From assembly GCA_051453625.1 (NCBI GenBank), contig JBOZIK010000001.1:84090548-84112067 (forward strand): a DNA stretch of 21,520 bases, written 5' to 3'. Origin of the DNA: Welwitschia mirabilis (Eukaryota > Gnetophyta > Gnetopsida > Welwitschiales). Position 1 is the first letter of the stretch. Each line of letters opens with the position of its first letter. Below, piece by piece: positions 1 through 9,008 of the stretch. The notes under the pieces are model-generated. The model was not told where the DNA came from, did no database searches, and worked only from the letters and a program-made list of their open reading frames with translations. The translations under genes and the position numbers were made by a program.

Positions 1-480
1 ATAGATAAAAGTAATTCTATGTTTAACACCAATAGATAAAAGAAGTTTTTGAAAGAGGTAATTAATGAAATGAGTTTCTTAATTACTAATGATAATTCAT
101 GAAAAACCAAATCATTAAAAGATATGAGTTTAAACAAAGTTGTAAATGGTTTAACCATTATTTTTTTTAGTAGGAATAGCTTCCATCCACTTAATAACAT
201 AATCAACAATGATAAGGATATAAATTTTCTCATGAGAAGATGGTGTACTAGGGTCTACAAAATCAATTCCCCAGTAATCAAAAGGTTCATATTTAAGAAT
301 AAGTTTAAGGAGAACATTGTGAGAGTAAGTTATACTACCATAATGTTGACATGCATCGCAACTCCTAGCAAAGTTATATGAACCCTTAAAAAGGGTAGGC
401 TAATAAAAACCAAAGTGAAGAATTTACATGATGGTCTTTTATAGACTAAAGTATCCTTCATAAACTCCTCCATGGCAAAG
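1..480 (-). pseudogene. Integrase remnant, 5' part (copy A)
   Basis: The integrase would insert element cDNA into host DNA. The minus strand has a Y-stop-PTLFKGSYNF segment at about 400, where the stop stands for the conserved Trp (TGG to TAG). It is followed by the zinc-binding CDACQ at 343-360 and the first catalytic Asp in WGIDFVDP near 250-273. The core continues to IPTKKNN before a stop at 151-153, leaving about 70 codons open (154-360). Below that, frames shift, but a SIGVKHR-like segment near position 20 is recognisable. The window ends before the rest of the catalytic core. Confidence 0.85.
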
Positions 481-859
481 TTTTAGGATATCTAAGGTTT
501 TTCATTCAAGTACATACTTACATATGATTTAATCTTTGCAATGTCTATAGAGATGAGGTTCATTCCACTCATAGTTACCAATCCTATAGAGAAAATTTTT
601 ACATTGGTTATGGTTCCAATGCTAAGGAGTTTTCATAGTTACAAGATGGTTTATGATGTTAAAATACTAAGGAGTGGGATTAGAAGACAAGATATTATAA
701 AGTTATTTAATCGCAAAGAGTTGTTCATCAAGAAAAGATTTATTAATGGGAGTTTCATTATGAGAGCAAAAAATTCGAGAGAGATTATTAGCAACACTAT
801 TATTTTTTCTAGTGTTATCAGTGATGGTAATAGTAAATTCTTTTATGAGAAGGATCCAC

Positions 860-1150
860 CTAATAATTTTGATACTAGAGTTTTTTTTAATTATGAGATA
901 GAAGATGGCTACATGATCTATGTAAACATTGATGTAAAAATCAAGAAGATAGTGTCAAAGATGATCTAAGCAAAAAATAATGGAAAGCATTTCTCTCTTA
1001 GTAGTAATGTAATTTGATTAGGATTGGAACAAAGTTTTACTAAGATAAGATATGACTTTGAAACCATTTTTATACTTTTGGCTAAGAACACCCCATAATA
1101 ATATTTCTTGCATCACACATAAGTTCAAAGTCTACTCTAATTAGGACCTA
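860..1150 (-). pseudogene. RNase H remnant (copy A)
   Basis: On the minus strand downstream of RT there is sequence like the Ty3/gypsy RNase H domain, which removes the RNA strand during reverse transcription. A MQEILLWGVLSQ-like stretch near 1100 stands where families have the CDAS...GAVLGQ block. It is followed by SYLSKTL, a TTKREMLSIIF match to the TTEKELLA block near 1000, and a YINVYIDH match to the VHTDHAAL block near 920. Matches are in roughly one frame with internal stops. A positive-strand reading frame over 541-969 is a shadow of this region and the linker. Confidence 0.75.
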
Positions 1151-1199
1151 TAACAATAGGTTTAGAAGAAATGTTTTATTTAATGGTTTTAAATGCAAG

Positions 1200-2125
1200 T
1201 TGGCATGAATTATTCTAATCAAATTTAACATATTTTTCAAGCAAGATGTGAAGAGGTTTACAAATTTTGATATAAACATGAATGAATCATCGATAAAAAA
1301 TAGCATAACCAAGGAAAGATCTAACATGTTTGACATCAGTTGAAGAAGCAAAGTTTTTAATGATATCAACTTTTGTGGAGTCCATCCTAATGCCTTATTT
1401 TAAAATGTAATGACTTAAAACAATTTCATATTTGACAAGGAAAAAATACTTTTTCCTAATTCAAACATAAGCCAATATCAATACATCAATATAGGATTTT
1501 TTTCCCCTAATCTCACTATAATTTGTTCAAAATTATCACCAAAGATGAAGAAGTCATCCATAACAATTTCATTAGAATCTTCTATCATATTAGAAAAGAT
1601 CCTCATCATGGCTCATTAAAAGGTTCCAAGGGCATTGTAAAGTCAAAAGGCATTCAACTAAAAGTAAATATTCCAAAGGATGAGGTAAAAGTGATTCTAT
1701 CTTGGTCTTCATTTACTATACAAATTTGATTATAGTTACTATACCCATCAAGAAAATAATAGTAGGCATAACCTTAGATTTTATTAAGGCATAACCTTAG
1801 ATTTTATTAAGTGGGATAGTAATTTTTAGTAACCTCATTAAGTTTTCTAAAATTAATGCACATTCTCCATTTCCTTTCTTTCTTTGGAACTACTATTAAA
1901 GGACTAGCCCACTCACTATCAAATATGAAATATATAATTCTAGCATCCATATATTTAATGATTTTATCTTTAATGATTTGTTTAAGGGATGGATTTAATC
2001 TTCTTTAGGGTTATTAACAAGTTTAGCATTATCTTCAAGGTATATTTTATGTTAAACTATAAAAAAGGAATGGCATCTAAGTCTTTATGTGTTCAAGTAA
2101 AAGTATTTTTCTTTGAATTTAAAAG
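1200..2125 (-). pseudogene. Reverse transcriptase remnant (copy A)
   Basis: The enzyme would copy element RNA into cDNA. Visible landmarks in order on the minus strand are: an RRLNP-type segment near 2000; a WASPLIVVPKK-type block near 1890; a CINFRKLNE block near 1850; FLDGYSNYNQI near 1740; and the catalytic VMDD at 1553-1564, where Ty3/gypsy elements usually carry YMDD or FMDD. The C-terminal FLGYAIFYR block lies near 1310. Stops interrupt it repeatedly, including after PYYPT-like sequence and in the MPF region. A 23-bp tandem duplication at 1765-1810 shifts the frame between the N-terminal blocks and the FLDGY block. It is clearly non-functional. Confidence 0.85.
1765..1810. repeat. Perfect 23-bp tandem duplication inside RT
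   Basis: Positions 1765-1787 and 1788-1810 are identical head-to-tail copies starting GGCATAACC. Since 23 is not a multiple of three, the duplication shifts the RT reading frame. The copies have not diverged, so it is probably younger than the many substitutions around it, unless it is an assembly or sequencing error. Confidence 0.9.
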
Positions 2126-2215
2126 TGATATCAAATCAGATTATTATTAAGTAAAAAGGTCACTAATTATTAAAGGTTTCATTTGATTTTTAAAAAGAAA
2201 AATATATTTTAATCA

Positions 2216-2329
2216 TTAAGATAATTTCTTAAGTTCATGGATGGTATGTTAGGCTATCATCCCATGACAGACATGAGATGACACTCTTCAAAAAGGTTTT
2301 CTATGGAGTAAATATATTAAGCTTTGTTG
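2216..2329. other. Unassigned joint between copy A pol and the minus-strand LTR
   Basis: No coding match, PBS or gag sequence is visible here. It separates the N-terminal pol linker of copy A from the end of the minus-strand LTR, so a deletion or insertion junction must lie in or near it. The exact LTR end was not found. Confidence 0.4.
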
Positions 2330-2860
2330 TGGGGTGAATTTATGTAATCCTAAAGATATTTAGGTAAATATATGAATTAAATAACTTCTAGAAAATACAC
2401 TCAAGTATAGATAGGAGTTCACTCAAATGTCATAATTCATTAAAGGTACTAGGTTTAGAGTTAGAGAATTAATTTCCAATGGTATTTTTAGTCATTTGTA
2501 TTATAAACACTAGAAGTAAATAACAAGATAAAATCAATGCAAGATGAATAGATATGGAATGTAATGAATGGAAATAAAATGAGTTCTACTTATATAATAA
2601 TGACTACTTTTTCCATAACTTATATCAATTAAAAATAACATCCAACTAGTTCTTAACCAACATAAACTATAAGATATATTCAAGTAAAAATATGTAATAT
2701 GCAATATGGGATTAAAATAGAATAACAAAGCTATTACTAACCAAGGTCAACCTTAATAAAGATTTCCCTTTTGATCTAAATAAATCACATAACTATCACT
2801 TAAATATGATCAACTTAAACTATAATAAACATTCACAGAATTAGAATGAAAAGGATAAAT

Positions 2861-2866
2861 TTTATT
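2861..2866 (-). promoter_or_regulatory. AATAAA polyadenylation signal of copy B LTR
   Basis: AATAAA on the minus strand lies about 190 bp downstream of the TATA box of the same LTR, a normal place for the R-region poly(A) signal. In such AT-rich DNA a chance match is possible. Confidence 0.4.
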
Positions 2867-3048
2867 AACTCAAAGAGTATTCAGAATATAACATCCACTT
2901 ACAAACAGAATAATAGCACCCCAATAGAATAGACTGAGCCTAACACTAAGGAGACTCTTTTCATAGCTCTAGATGGAGCTCTTGCCTTCAATCCTCTATC
3001 ACGATTATCGGGTATAAAAGATGGAGTAGAAATGAAGGAGGGGAAGGG

Positions 3049-3056
3049 TATTTATA
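3049..3056 (-). promoter_or_regulatory. TATA box of copy B LTR
   Basis: TATAAATA on the minus strand is followed by a CCCTTCCCCTCC-type pyrimidine stretch. The LTR of element C has the same arrangement (TATAAATAAG then a TCTTCCCCTT stretch), which supports it as the U3 core promoter of the element. Confidence 0.6.
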
Positions 3057-3195
3057 GTTTTTCATTTGAGGTTCTAGAAGCAAAAACCCTAAAGGTGGTA
3101 ACAAAACCCTAACAATCCACATGAATTACTTGATCCCATTTACAAAGGTATTTCCTACAAACATGAAAAATAGCTACCATCCTACTTGTTATTGG

Positions 3196-3410
3196 GATAA
3201 CATAGAGGATGTCACCATGTGTTAAATGCCTTCATGTGCTTCATGTGCTGCTACTATTAGTCCCACAGCCTCTGTCCATGTTAGCAGGGTCGTCATCTTA
3301 CATTTCCTGGAGATGACATAGGGGACAATGCCATGTGTCACATGCCTCCATGTACTTCATGTGTTGTTGCTAGCCCCATAGCCTCTATCCATGTCAGTAG
3401 TGTCATTGTC
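3196..3410 (-). repeat. Two diverged units of about 116 bp in U3 of copy B LTR
   Basis: The segments 3196-3297 and 3312-3410 align along their length. Shared landmarks include CATGTGTxAxATGCC, CATGTxCTTCATGTG, CCxxAGCCTCT and CCATGT. A partial third start (GACAACAAAGGGGACAAT) follows at about 3424. The units are upstream of the TATA box on the minus strand, where plant LTRs often carry duplicated enhancer-like sequence. A positive-strand reading frame at 3333-3542 falls on this repeat and is not a gene. Confidence 0.75.
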
Positions 3411-3680
3411 CTATCTGTCATGGGGACAACAAAGGGGACAATAATCTTCATTTTCTTTAATATTAAAGGTAATTTAGTCTTTTACATCATAAAGTCCTTC
3501 TTCCAAATATGTAGTATCAGATTAGGCCTGAGAAGCTACTAAAAATGCTAAGGATCACATGTTTTACTGATCATACTATCATATCTTTATGATCATCAGT
3601 ATTACATCAAAACCCATGTGAATGTACTATAAAAGTACTCAAAATACACTATCAAATTCCTACAAATTAGCACTGCAACA

Positions 3681-3692
3681 TAGCCCCTTTAT
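3681..3692 (-). other. Polypurine tract of copy B
   Basis: Minus-strand AATAAAGGGGCTA abuts the LTR start. The preceding context GTCAAGG...AAGGCTAATAA is shared with the tract of element C at 12915-12947. It would prime plus-strand DNA synthesis. Confidence 0.75.
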
Positions 3693-4904
3693 TAGCCTTG
3701 TCATTCCTTGACAAAGCAAGTAATCAAGTAGATTATAAGCCAATTTAGCTACAATAAAAATAGTACTTAAAAGGATGTAAACTAAGTCCATAAAATCATG
3801 TAAGAAAATGATATCATTAATAGGTAATTAATACAAATGTTAAAGAATTTTTCTAAGCCCCCTACTTAAGCATGTCACTATAGAATAAATGAATGCAATA
3901 CACATACAAAAATCATAAAAATGTAACTTTAATAACTTATAAAATGAAACTATGTATGCATATATAGAAATAGTGATAATAAACTATCGTGACAGGCTTA
4001 AGTAGTGCTGTTTTATAGAACATAATGTCTCCAAATTCATTATTATCATCAAAAAGAAAAAGGACAAAAGTAGATGTAGCACAATTTAGATGATCTAAAA
4101 ACATCACTATAGAAAAACATGTGAGTGTGCTACTAGATCCTGTAAGATAAATTTCTAAATTCTTTGAAAATAATTTATTCAAATAACATGAAAAACTCAT
4201 CCAAATAACCCATCATAAAGTTAGATCATAAAATCCTAGAAATTAAAAAATTTGTATTAATAAGTATAGATTAATACTAGAAAGGTGTCCTATCCCTAAT
4301 CCCTCCCCCCTCCAATCACAGGAGAAGCAAAACATCCTGAATTACACCAAGAATAAAAGTTGAGTCTTCTCTTCTATGTCATTGAAAAAACATATGTGGG
4401 ACAACAGTCATCAAAGCTATTGTTTAGAAAGGAAGGTGAATCCAGAAAAATCTAGAAAATCAGAAAATATAGAAAAATAATAGAAATAAGATAGCAACTA
4501 GAGAAAAAGTGAATAATCAGCCTAAAAAGAAACCACATGATGGAGAATGGAAAGCTGATCATAGAGGTAAATGTACTAGATGGGAATAACTAATGCTCAA
4601 ATACACCTCAAATGTGTTTAAACTCATGGAAAAGTGAAACTCATAAGATTATGAAAACCTATCAGAAAGAAACAACAATCCTCTAGAAAACATTATGGAT
4701 AAATAACAAGAAACTAGAAAATGATTAGATTCTTAATATAATGTTAAAAAAAGGTATGAAGAATGACTTTAAAAATCCAACAAAATAACTAAAGAAAAAA
4801 ATGAAAATGGATAATTAGGAACATAAAGAAGATTATTTTATTACCCTAAATGCTAACAAAACAAATTCCCTTAGCAATAATCATAAAATCACTTGATAAT
4901 GATG

Positions 4905-5312
4905 NNNNNNNNNNNNNNNNNNNNNNNNNNNNNNNNNNNNNNNNNNNNNNNNNNNNNNNNNNNNNNNNNNNNNNNNNNNNNNNNNNNNNNNNNNNNNNNN
5001 NNNNNNNNNNNNNNNNNNNNNNNNNNNNNNNNNNNNNNNNNNNNNNNNNNNNNNNNNNNNNNNNNNNNNNNNNNNNNNNNNNNNNNNNNNNNNNNNNNNN
5101 NNNNNNNNNNNNNNNNNNNNNNNNNNNNNNNNNNNNNNNNNNNNNNNNNNNNNNNNNNNNNNNNNNNNNNNNNNNNNNNNNNNNNNNNNNNNNNNNNNNN
5201 NNNNNNNNNNNNNNNNNNNNNNNNNNNNNNNNNNNNNNNNNNNNNNNNNNNNNNNNNNNNNNNNNNNNNNNNNNNNNNNNNNNNNNNNNNNNNNNNNNNN
5301 NNNNNNNNNNNN
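4905..5312. other. Assembly gap, 408 N
   Basis: Run of N. Flanks are GATAATGATG on the left and AAATTCATAA on the right, and do not obviously overlap. Apparent reading frames across it are artefacts. Confidence 1.
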
Positions 5313-5520
5313 AAATTCATAAATTTCCACTTAAATAGGCAATGATTATGATGATGTCGAGTATGCTAATGTTATTAAATAATAAATGATAAGATAAAAA
5401 TTTGTTTTAAAAATGTATAAGCTACCATATCAAAACAAGAATTAGAATTTAGAAAGTAAAGTAATCATGTGGAAGTATTAGAAATAAATAAATAAAAGCA
5501 ATTTATGTTTTTATAATGAT

Positions 5521-5662
5521 GGTAGTGCAATCACTGTTAGAGGAGTAAGGACCCACACAGCATGGCCAATTAACCCACCAGTGGAGTTTTCACAACTATG
5601 ATATCATACTATCAAAGGCTTCTCTTAGGAAAATTTGCCCCAGTGCACTTGCAATAGGATAT
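5521..5662 (-). other. Conserved block shared with element C, minus orientation
   Basis: The reverse complement matches 12018-12160 over about 140 bp at roughly 75-80 percent by eye. Shared words include GAGxAGCCTTTGATAGT, AACTCCACT, TTGGCCATGCT and GGTCCTTACTCCT. It lies between the integrase end and the LTR in both elements. Confidence 0.85.
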
Positions 5663-5705
5663 CATGATTATCCTATTTTAGAGATATAACATAAAAGAGC
5701 ATAAT

Positions 5706-5747
5706 TCTTCTTCTCCTCCTCCTCCTCTTTTCTTTTTTTTTTTTTTA
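5706..5747. repeat. Pyrimidine-rich low-complexity tract
   Basis: The plus strand shows TTC and TCC triplets followed by a long T run. On the copy B strand this is a poly-A/GAGG purine run. An A run sits at the equivalent place in element C (11990-11999), so it is probably an element feature. Confidence 0.85.
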
Positions 5748-6084
5748 GGTATCATATGATTAAGTACTTATAAGGATAAAAGTAAAGGAATGAGATGAAT
5801 AATAAAATAAAATTTAAGCAAAACAACTAATTTACTCACATCATTAAAAGAGAACAAAAGAACCAAGGCATCTTACTTCTGAAATAAAGTTCGTAGACAT
5901 ACGAATGTCTAAAAATTAGATGAAGCCAATTTTATCATTGAAAATGCTCAAGTAAGATATCATTAATCATAAAAACTTTATAAATAAATACATATGTCAC
6001 ATTAAATATATTTAATTGATAACATGATGTTAACTAAAGGAATGAGTTAAGAAAGAATTTAGATAATGGCAAAAGGAAGGTCCT

Positions 6085-7616
6085 CTTCATGAAGAGGGGA
6101 TTCCAAAATAAGTGATTCTATTATGTTTAATGTTTTATTAGAAAATGACTCATAAAGTTTTAACCTTTGTTCATTAACCTTTTCGATTTATTGAGTTTTT
6201 GAATCACAGATTTCAACTAAGGCATTTGAGTATGCTTTGTTGGTAAGATAAGGATCTAACCATTTAGAAGTTAACTTGTTCTGTAAAAGTTGTACTCAGG
6301 TATTATATAATAAAACAAGTTGACTAGGTTTAAACTATTTATGAATAATATTTTTATCATGTTTAAACTTGTCTTGAGTTTTATAAATAAGTTAATGATG
6401 CAAGGCATGACTATGTTTTTTATCTAAATGGTCTAGTTGGGTTATCTAAATTTTAAGATTGTTATTCAAGTTAATAAGGTTAAGTTAATAGGTTGGTAGA
6501 TAAGAATTAAAGCAAACATCAACTAATAATACATACACTTTACCATACACAAGTTCATAGGGTGAGAAACCTAGAGAGTAATGCCAAATAATATGGTAAG
6601 CTCAAAGAACATTATTAAGTTTAGAGAACCAAGTCTTCTTATTGACAGAGACTAATTTTTGAAGCATTTTCTTAATTTTTCTATTTGCATTTTAAGCTTA
6701 ACCTTTGGTTTGAGGATGATAGGCATAAGCCATTCTATGTTCAACACCAATGGATAAAAGAAGTTTGCAAAAGAGGTGATTAGTAAAATGAGTTTCTTGA
6801 TCATTAATGATAATTCATGTAAAACTAAATCATTGAAAAATATTAGTTTGAATAAAGATAAAATGGTTTAAGCATCATTTTAAGTTTTAGGAATAACTTC
6901 AACCCACTTAGTAACATAATCCACAACTACTAGGATATAACGTTTTCATTAGAAGGTTGTGTAATTGGGCCTATAAAGTTAATTCCCTAATAATCAAAAG
7001 ATTCTCATTGAAATATAGGTTTGAGGGGCATATCATGAAAATGAGTTGGGCTACCATAGCATTGATAAGCATCACACTTCCTAGAAAAGTCAAATGAATC
7101 TTTAAAAAGAGTAGGTCAATAAAAACCAGAGTGAAGAATTTTCATGATTTTCTTTGATTACTAAAGGCCTTTACAAACTCCACTATGATAAAGGTTTAAG
7201 ATTTCTATGATTTCCATGCAGGCACACATTTATGCATAATTTAATCTTTGCAATGTCTATAAATATGAGATTCATTCCATTCATAGTCACCGATACTATG
7301 GAGAAATGTTTTGCATTAATTATTAGTTCCAATGCTGAGGAGTTTTCATAGTTACAAGGTAATTAATGATGTTAACATCCCAAGGAGTAGGGTGAGAAGA
7401 TGAGATAGCATATAGTTTTTTAATTGCAAAGAGTTATTTACCAGAAAAAGAGTCATTAATGGGAGTTTTCAGCCTTATCAATAATGGTAAGATTAAATTC
7501 TTACATTAGAAGGATTCACCTAATAATTCTGATACTCGAATCTTTTTTAGTCATAAGATAATGGATGACTGCATGGTCTATGTAAACATTGATATAAAAA
7601 CTAAGAAAATAATGTA
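6085..7616 (-). pseudogene. Integrase and partial RNase H remnant (copy B)
   Basis: Minus-strand sequence homologous to copy A (6726-7616 pairs with 1-951, roughly 80 percent by eye), continuing further into the integrase C-terminus. The first catalytic Asp has become Asn in a GINFIGP context (codon at 6980-6978, a GAC to AAC transition). Downstream are a DQETHF segment at the second catalytic Asp, GVEHRMAYAYHPQT near 6735, and a segment where the catalytic Glu position is a stop. FSPYELVYGK follows near 6550, NKLTSKWLDPY near 6270, then the KVNEQRLKLYESF end near 6160. The RNase H part stops at 7616, where the LTR of element C begins. It is non-functional. Confidence 0.85.
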
Positions 7617-8717
7617 TGTTATACCACCAACTTATATGTATTTGATAGGGTATTATGAGTTGTTTTATAGGTAAATTAATAGATAAATGCTTATTTCTTA
7701 TGATAATTGAGAATCAAGATGAAGAGAATGAAAACATGCAATTTTAGATAAATTACAAGCATTTCATGCAGATATGAATAAATTGTATTTTTCGATAATG
7801 ATTCCCACAAACAATAAGCAATTAGACTAATTTAAGATTGAGAAAAGACTATCATTCATCTAATTATCTGGATGGTAGTATCAGATGACATATCTAAATG
7901 GTTAACAACACTTTGCATGTAGTTGGATAGGTAGTTAAACTAGATCAAACAAAGAGTTTCAATTATCATTCTTCATTGTCCTCTTCTTTGTCCAAACGAC
8001 TAAAAAGATGACACTATTCTCTCACACTTTTATCGAATGTTTTCTTGAGTTATCGCTACTTTATTACAACTTTATTTTGCATGTTAGCTAGAGGTTTCTC
8101 CATGCTTTTCTATTAGTTCCCTTTTATTTTCTATCTATAAATAAGGATCTTCCCCTTAATTTCTAATCATCTTTGATAGTACCTTATATACTCATGATAG
8201 AAGATCTTAAGACCGAAAAACCATCTTGTAATCTAAAGAGACGTTACCTTGGTGTTAGACGGTCTTTCTTCTATTGAGGAATAGCTACTTTGTGATATAG
8301 ATGCTTTTATGTTTTTTAATATGAATTATTCTCTTTTGTGTTCAATATATGCAAGAACTTCTCCCTCATAATTTATGTTGTTTAAGATTCATGATAGGTT
8401 TCTTTTATTATATAGATTATGAGGTTAGCCTTTGTCAAGGTTGAGCTTGATTAATTTAGGTCTATTATTGTTTCTTTTCATAGATTAGTTTTGCATAAGT
8501 ATATTTCAATTCCATGCATTTCCATTTATTTCAGTAGATCAAGGTTATATATTTCTATCTCGAAATCAACTCTTATATTTTCATACTTTGGTCTTTAATA
8601 GAGTTATGACATTTTAAATCACTCCCATCTATATTAATGTGTTGTGTTTGTGCTTAATATTTGTAATTAACAGGATTTAGCTCAAGATGTAAAATGATTT
8701 CATAAATACACACTACA
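7617..8717 (+). repeat. 5' LTR of element C
   Basis: It begins TGTTATACCACC and matches the 3' LTR start at 12948 through about 428 bp. The end is placed at CACTACA, 6 bases before the PBS, giving TG...CA ends and about 1.1 kb. A TATAAATAAG promoter is at 8136-8145. The 3' end is inferred from PBS position, not from the other LTR, which is truncated. Confidence 0.8.
8136..8145 (+). promoter_or_regulatory. TATA box of element C LTR
   Basis: TATAAATAAG about 520 bp into the LTR, followed by a TCTTCCCCTT stretch. It matches the arrangement in copy B's LTR. Transcription would be expected to start about 30 bp downstream. Confidence 0.6.
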
Positions 8718-8723
8718 ATAAAC

Positions 8724-8741
8724 TAGTATCATTGCTAGGGA
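8724..8741 (+). other. Degenerate primer-binding site, tRNA-Asp type
   Basis: TAGTATCATTGCTAGGGA follows the LTR end. Against the tRNA-Asp PBS typical of Athila elements (TGGCGCCGTTGCCGGGGA), 11 of 18 bases agree, and all 7 differences (positions 2, 4, 5, 6, 8, 13, 14) are C to T or G to A. The consensus is from family knowledge, not from a search here. Confidence 0.75.
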
Positions 8742-9008
8742 AGGCTGCTTGAAAATCGAGAGTTCTTATTGCTTTGATGGATATTCTAGATGTTTGCTGT
8801 AGTAGCAATGTACCAGTACTCTGAAAGTTTTTTTTTGTTTTAGTTTTTATTTTTTCTAACCTATGATGTCCCCTTCATTATCCAGACATAACTATTAGAT
8901 GACTGTCCATTTTTTTACTTTTCCTCTTTCTATAGTTGTCTGTGTTTCTGTCGTCTAGGTTATCATCCAATGACTTACAGGATAACATGTTCCTAGATCA
9001 AAGACTGA
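8742..9008 (+). other. Untranslated leader of element C
   Basis: No coding match. T-rich stretch between PBS and gag, where packaging signals would lie in an active element; none is recognised. Confidence 0.5.

Larger units (their letters stand above)
1..2215 (-). mobile_element. Copy A: degenerate Athila-like Ty3/gypsy element, pol part
   Basis: Reading the minus strand from about 2215 down to 1 gives the order RT, RNase H, integrase, which is the Ty3/gypsy order. No frame is open throughout; matches move between frames and cross many stops. The upstream linker before RT is still recognisable near 2090-2190. The element runs off the window start inside the integrase core, so its 3' end and LTR on that side are not visible. 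No gag or protease match was found between 2215 and the LTR at 3680, so the 5' part is either deleted or replaced. The Athila-like assignment rests on overall pol resemblance and on its similarity to copy B. Confidence 0.85.
2330..3680 (-). mobile_element. LTR of copy B (3' LTR, minus strand; inner end uncertain)
   Basis: The outer boundary is well supported. At 3680 the minus strand begins TGTTGCAGTGC directly after a polypurine tract (AAAGGGGCTA), matching the arrangement at the 3' LTR of element C (AAGGGGCTA then TGTTATGCC at 12948). Inside, on the minus strand, are a TATAAATA box at 3056-3049 followed by a pyrimidine-rich stretch, and an AATAAA signal at 2866-2861. The spacing fits a U3-R-U5 order. 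The far end is not defined: no PBS follows, in keeping with a 3' LTR. Apart from the first bases, its sequence differs from the LTR of element C, so it is a different subfamily. Confidence 0.7.
3693..6084 (-). mobile_element. 3' non-coding region of copy B, with assembly gap
   Basis: This stretch lies between the integrase C-terminus and the polypurine tract. Athila-like elements have a long region here, sometimes with an env-like ORF; none is visible. A block at 5521-5662 is shared with element C. A pyrimidine-rich run is at 5706-5747, and a 408-base run of N covers 4905-5312. The remaining sequence is AT-rich with no recognisable coding content; a short minus-strand frame at 3937-4200 has no recognisable similarity. 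Confidence 0.6.

Noticed and set aside
124-381. 85-codon plus-strand open frame
   Set aside because: It lies antisense to the integrase core, which is clearly recognisable on the minus strand.
541-969. 142-codon plus-strand open frame
   Set aside because: It is antisense to the RNase H and linker of copy A; the homologous region in copy B (7253-7616) does not keep it open.
1148-1369. 73-codon minus-strand frame as a gene
   Set aside because: It is a shifted frame over the RT C-terminal region; the RT similarity (FLGYAIFYR) is in another frame.
2250-2285. Word GGCTATCATCCCATGAC resembling GGTTATCATCCAATGAC at 8953-8969
   Set aside because: The two are in the same plus orientation while the elements are opposed, and the match is short; likely chance.
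4850-5345. Long frames of 143-162 codons on both strands
   Set aside because: They consist almost wholly of N from the assembly gap.
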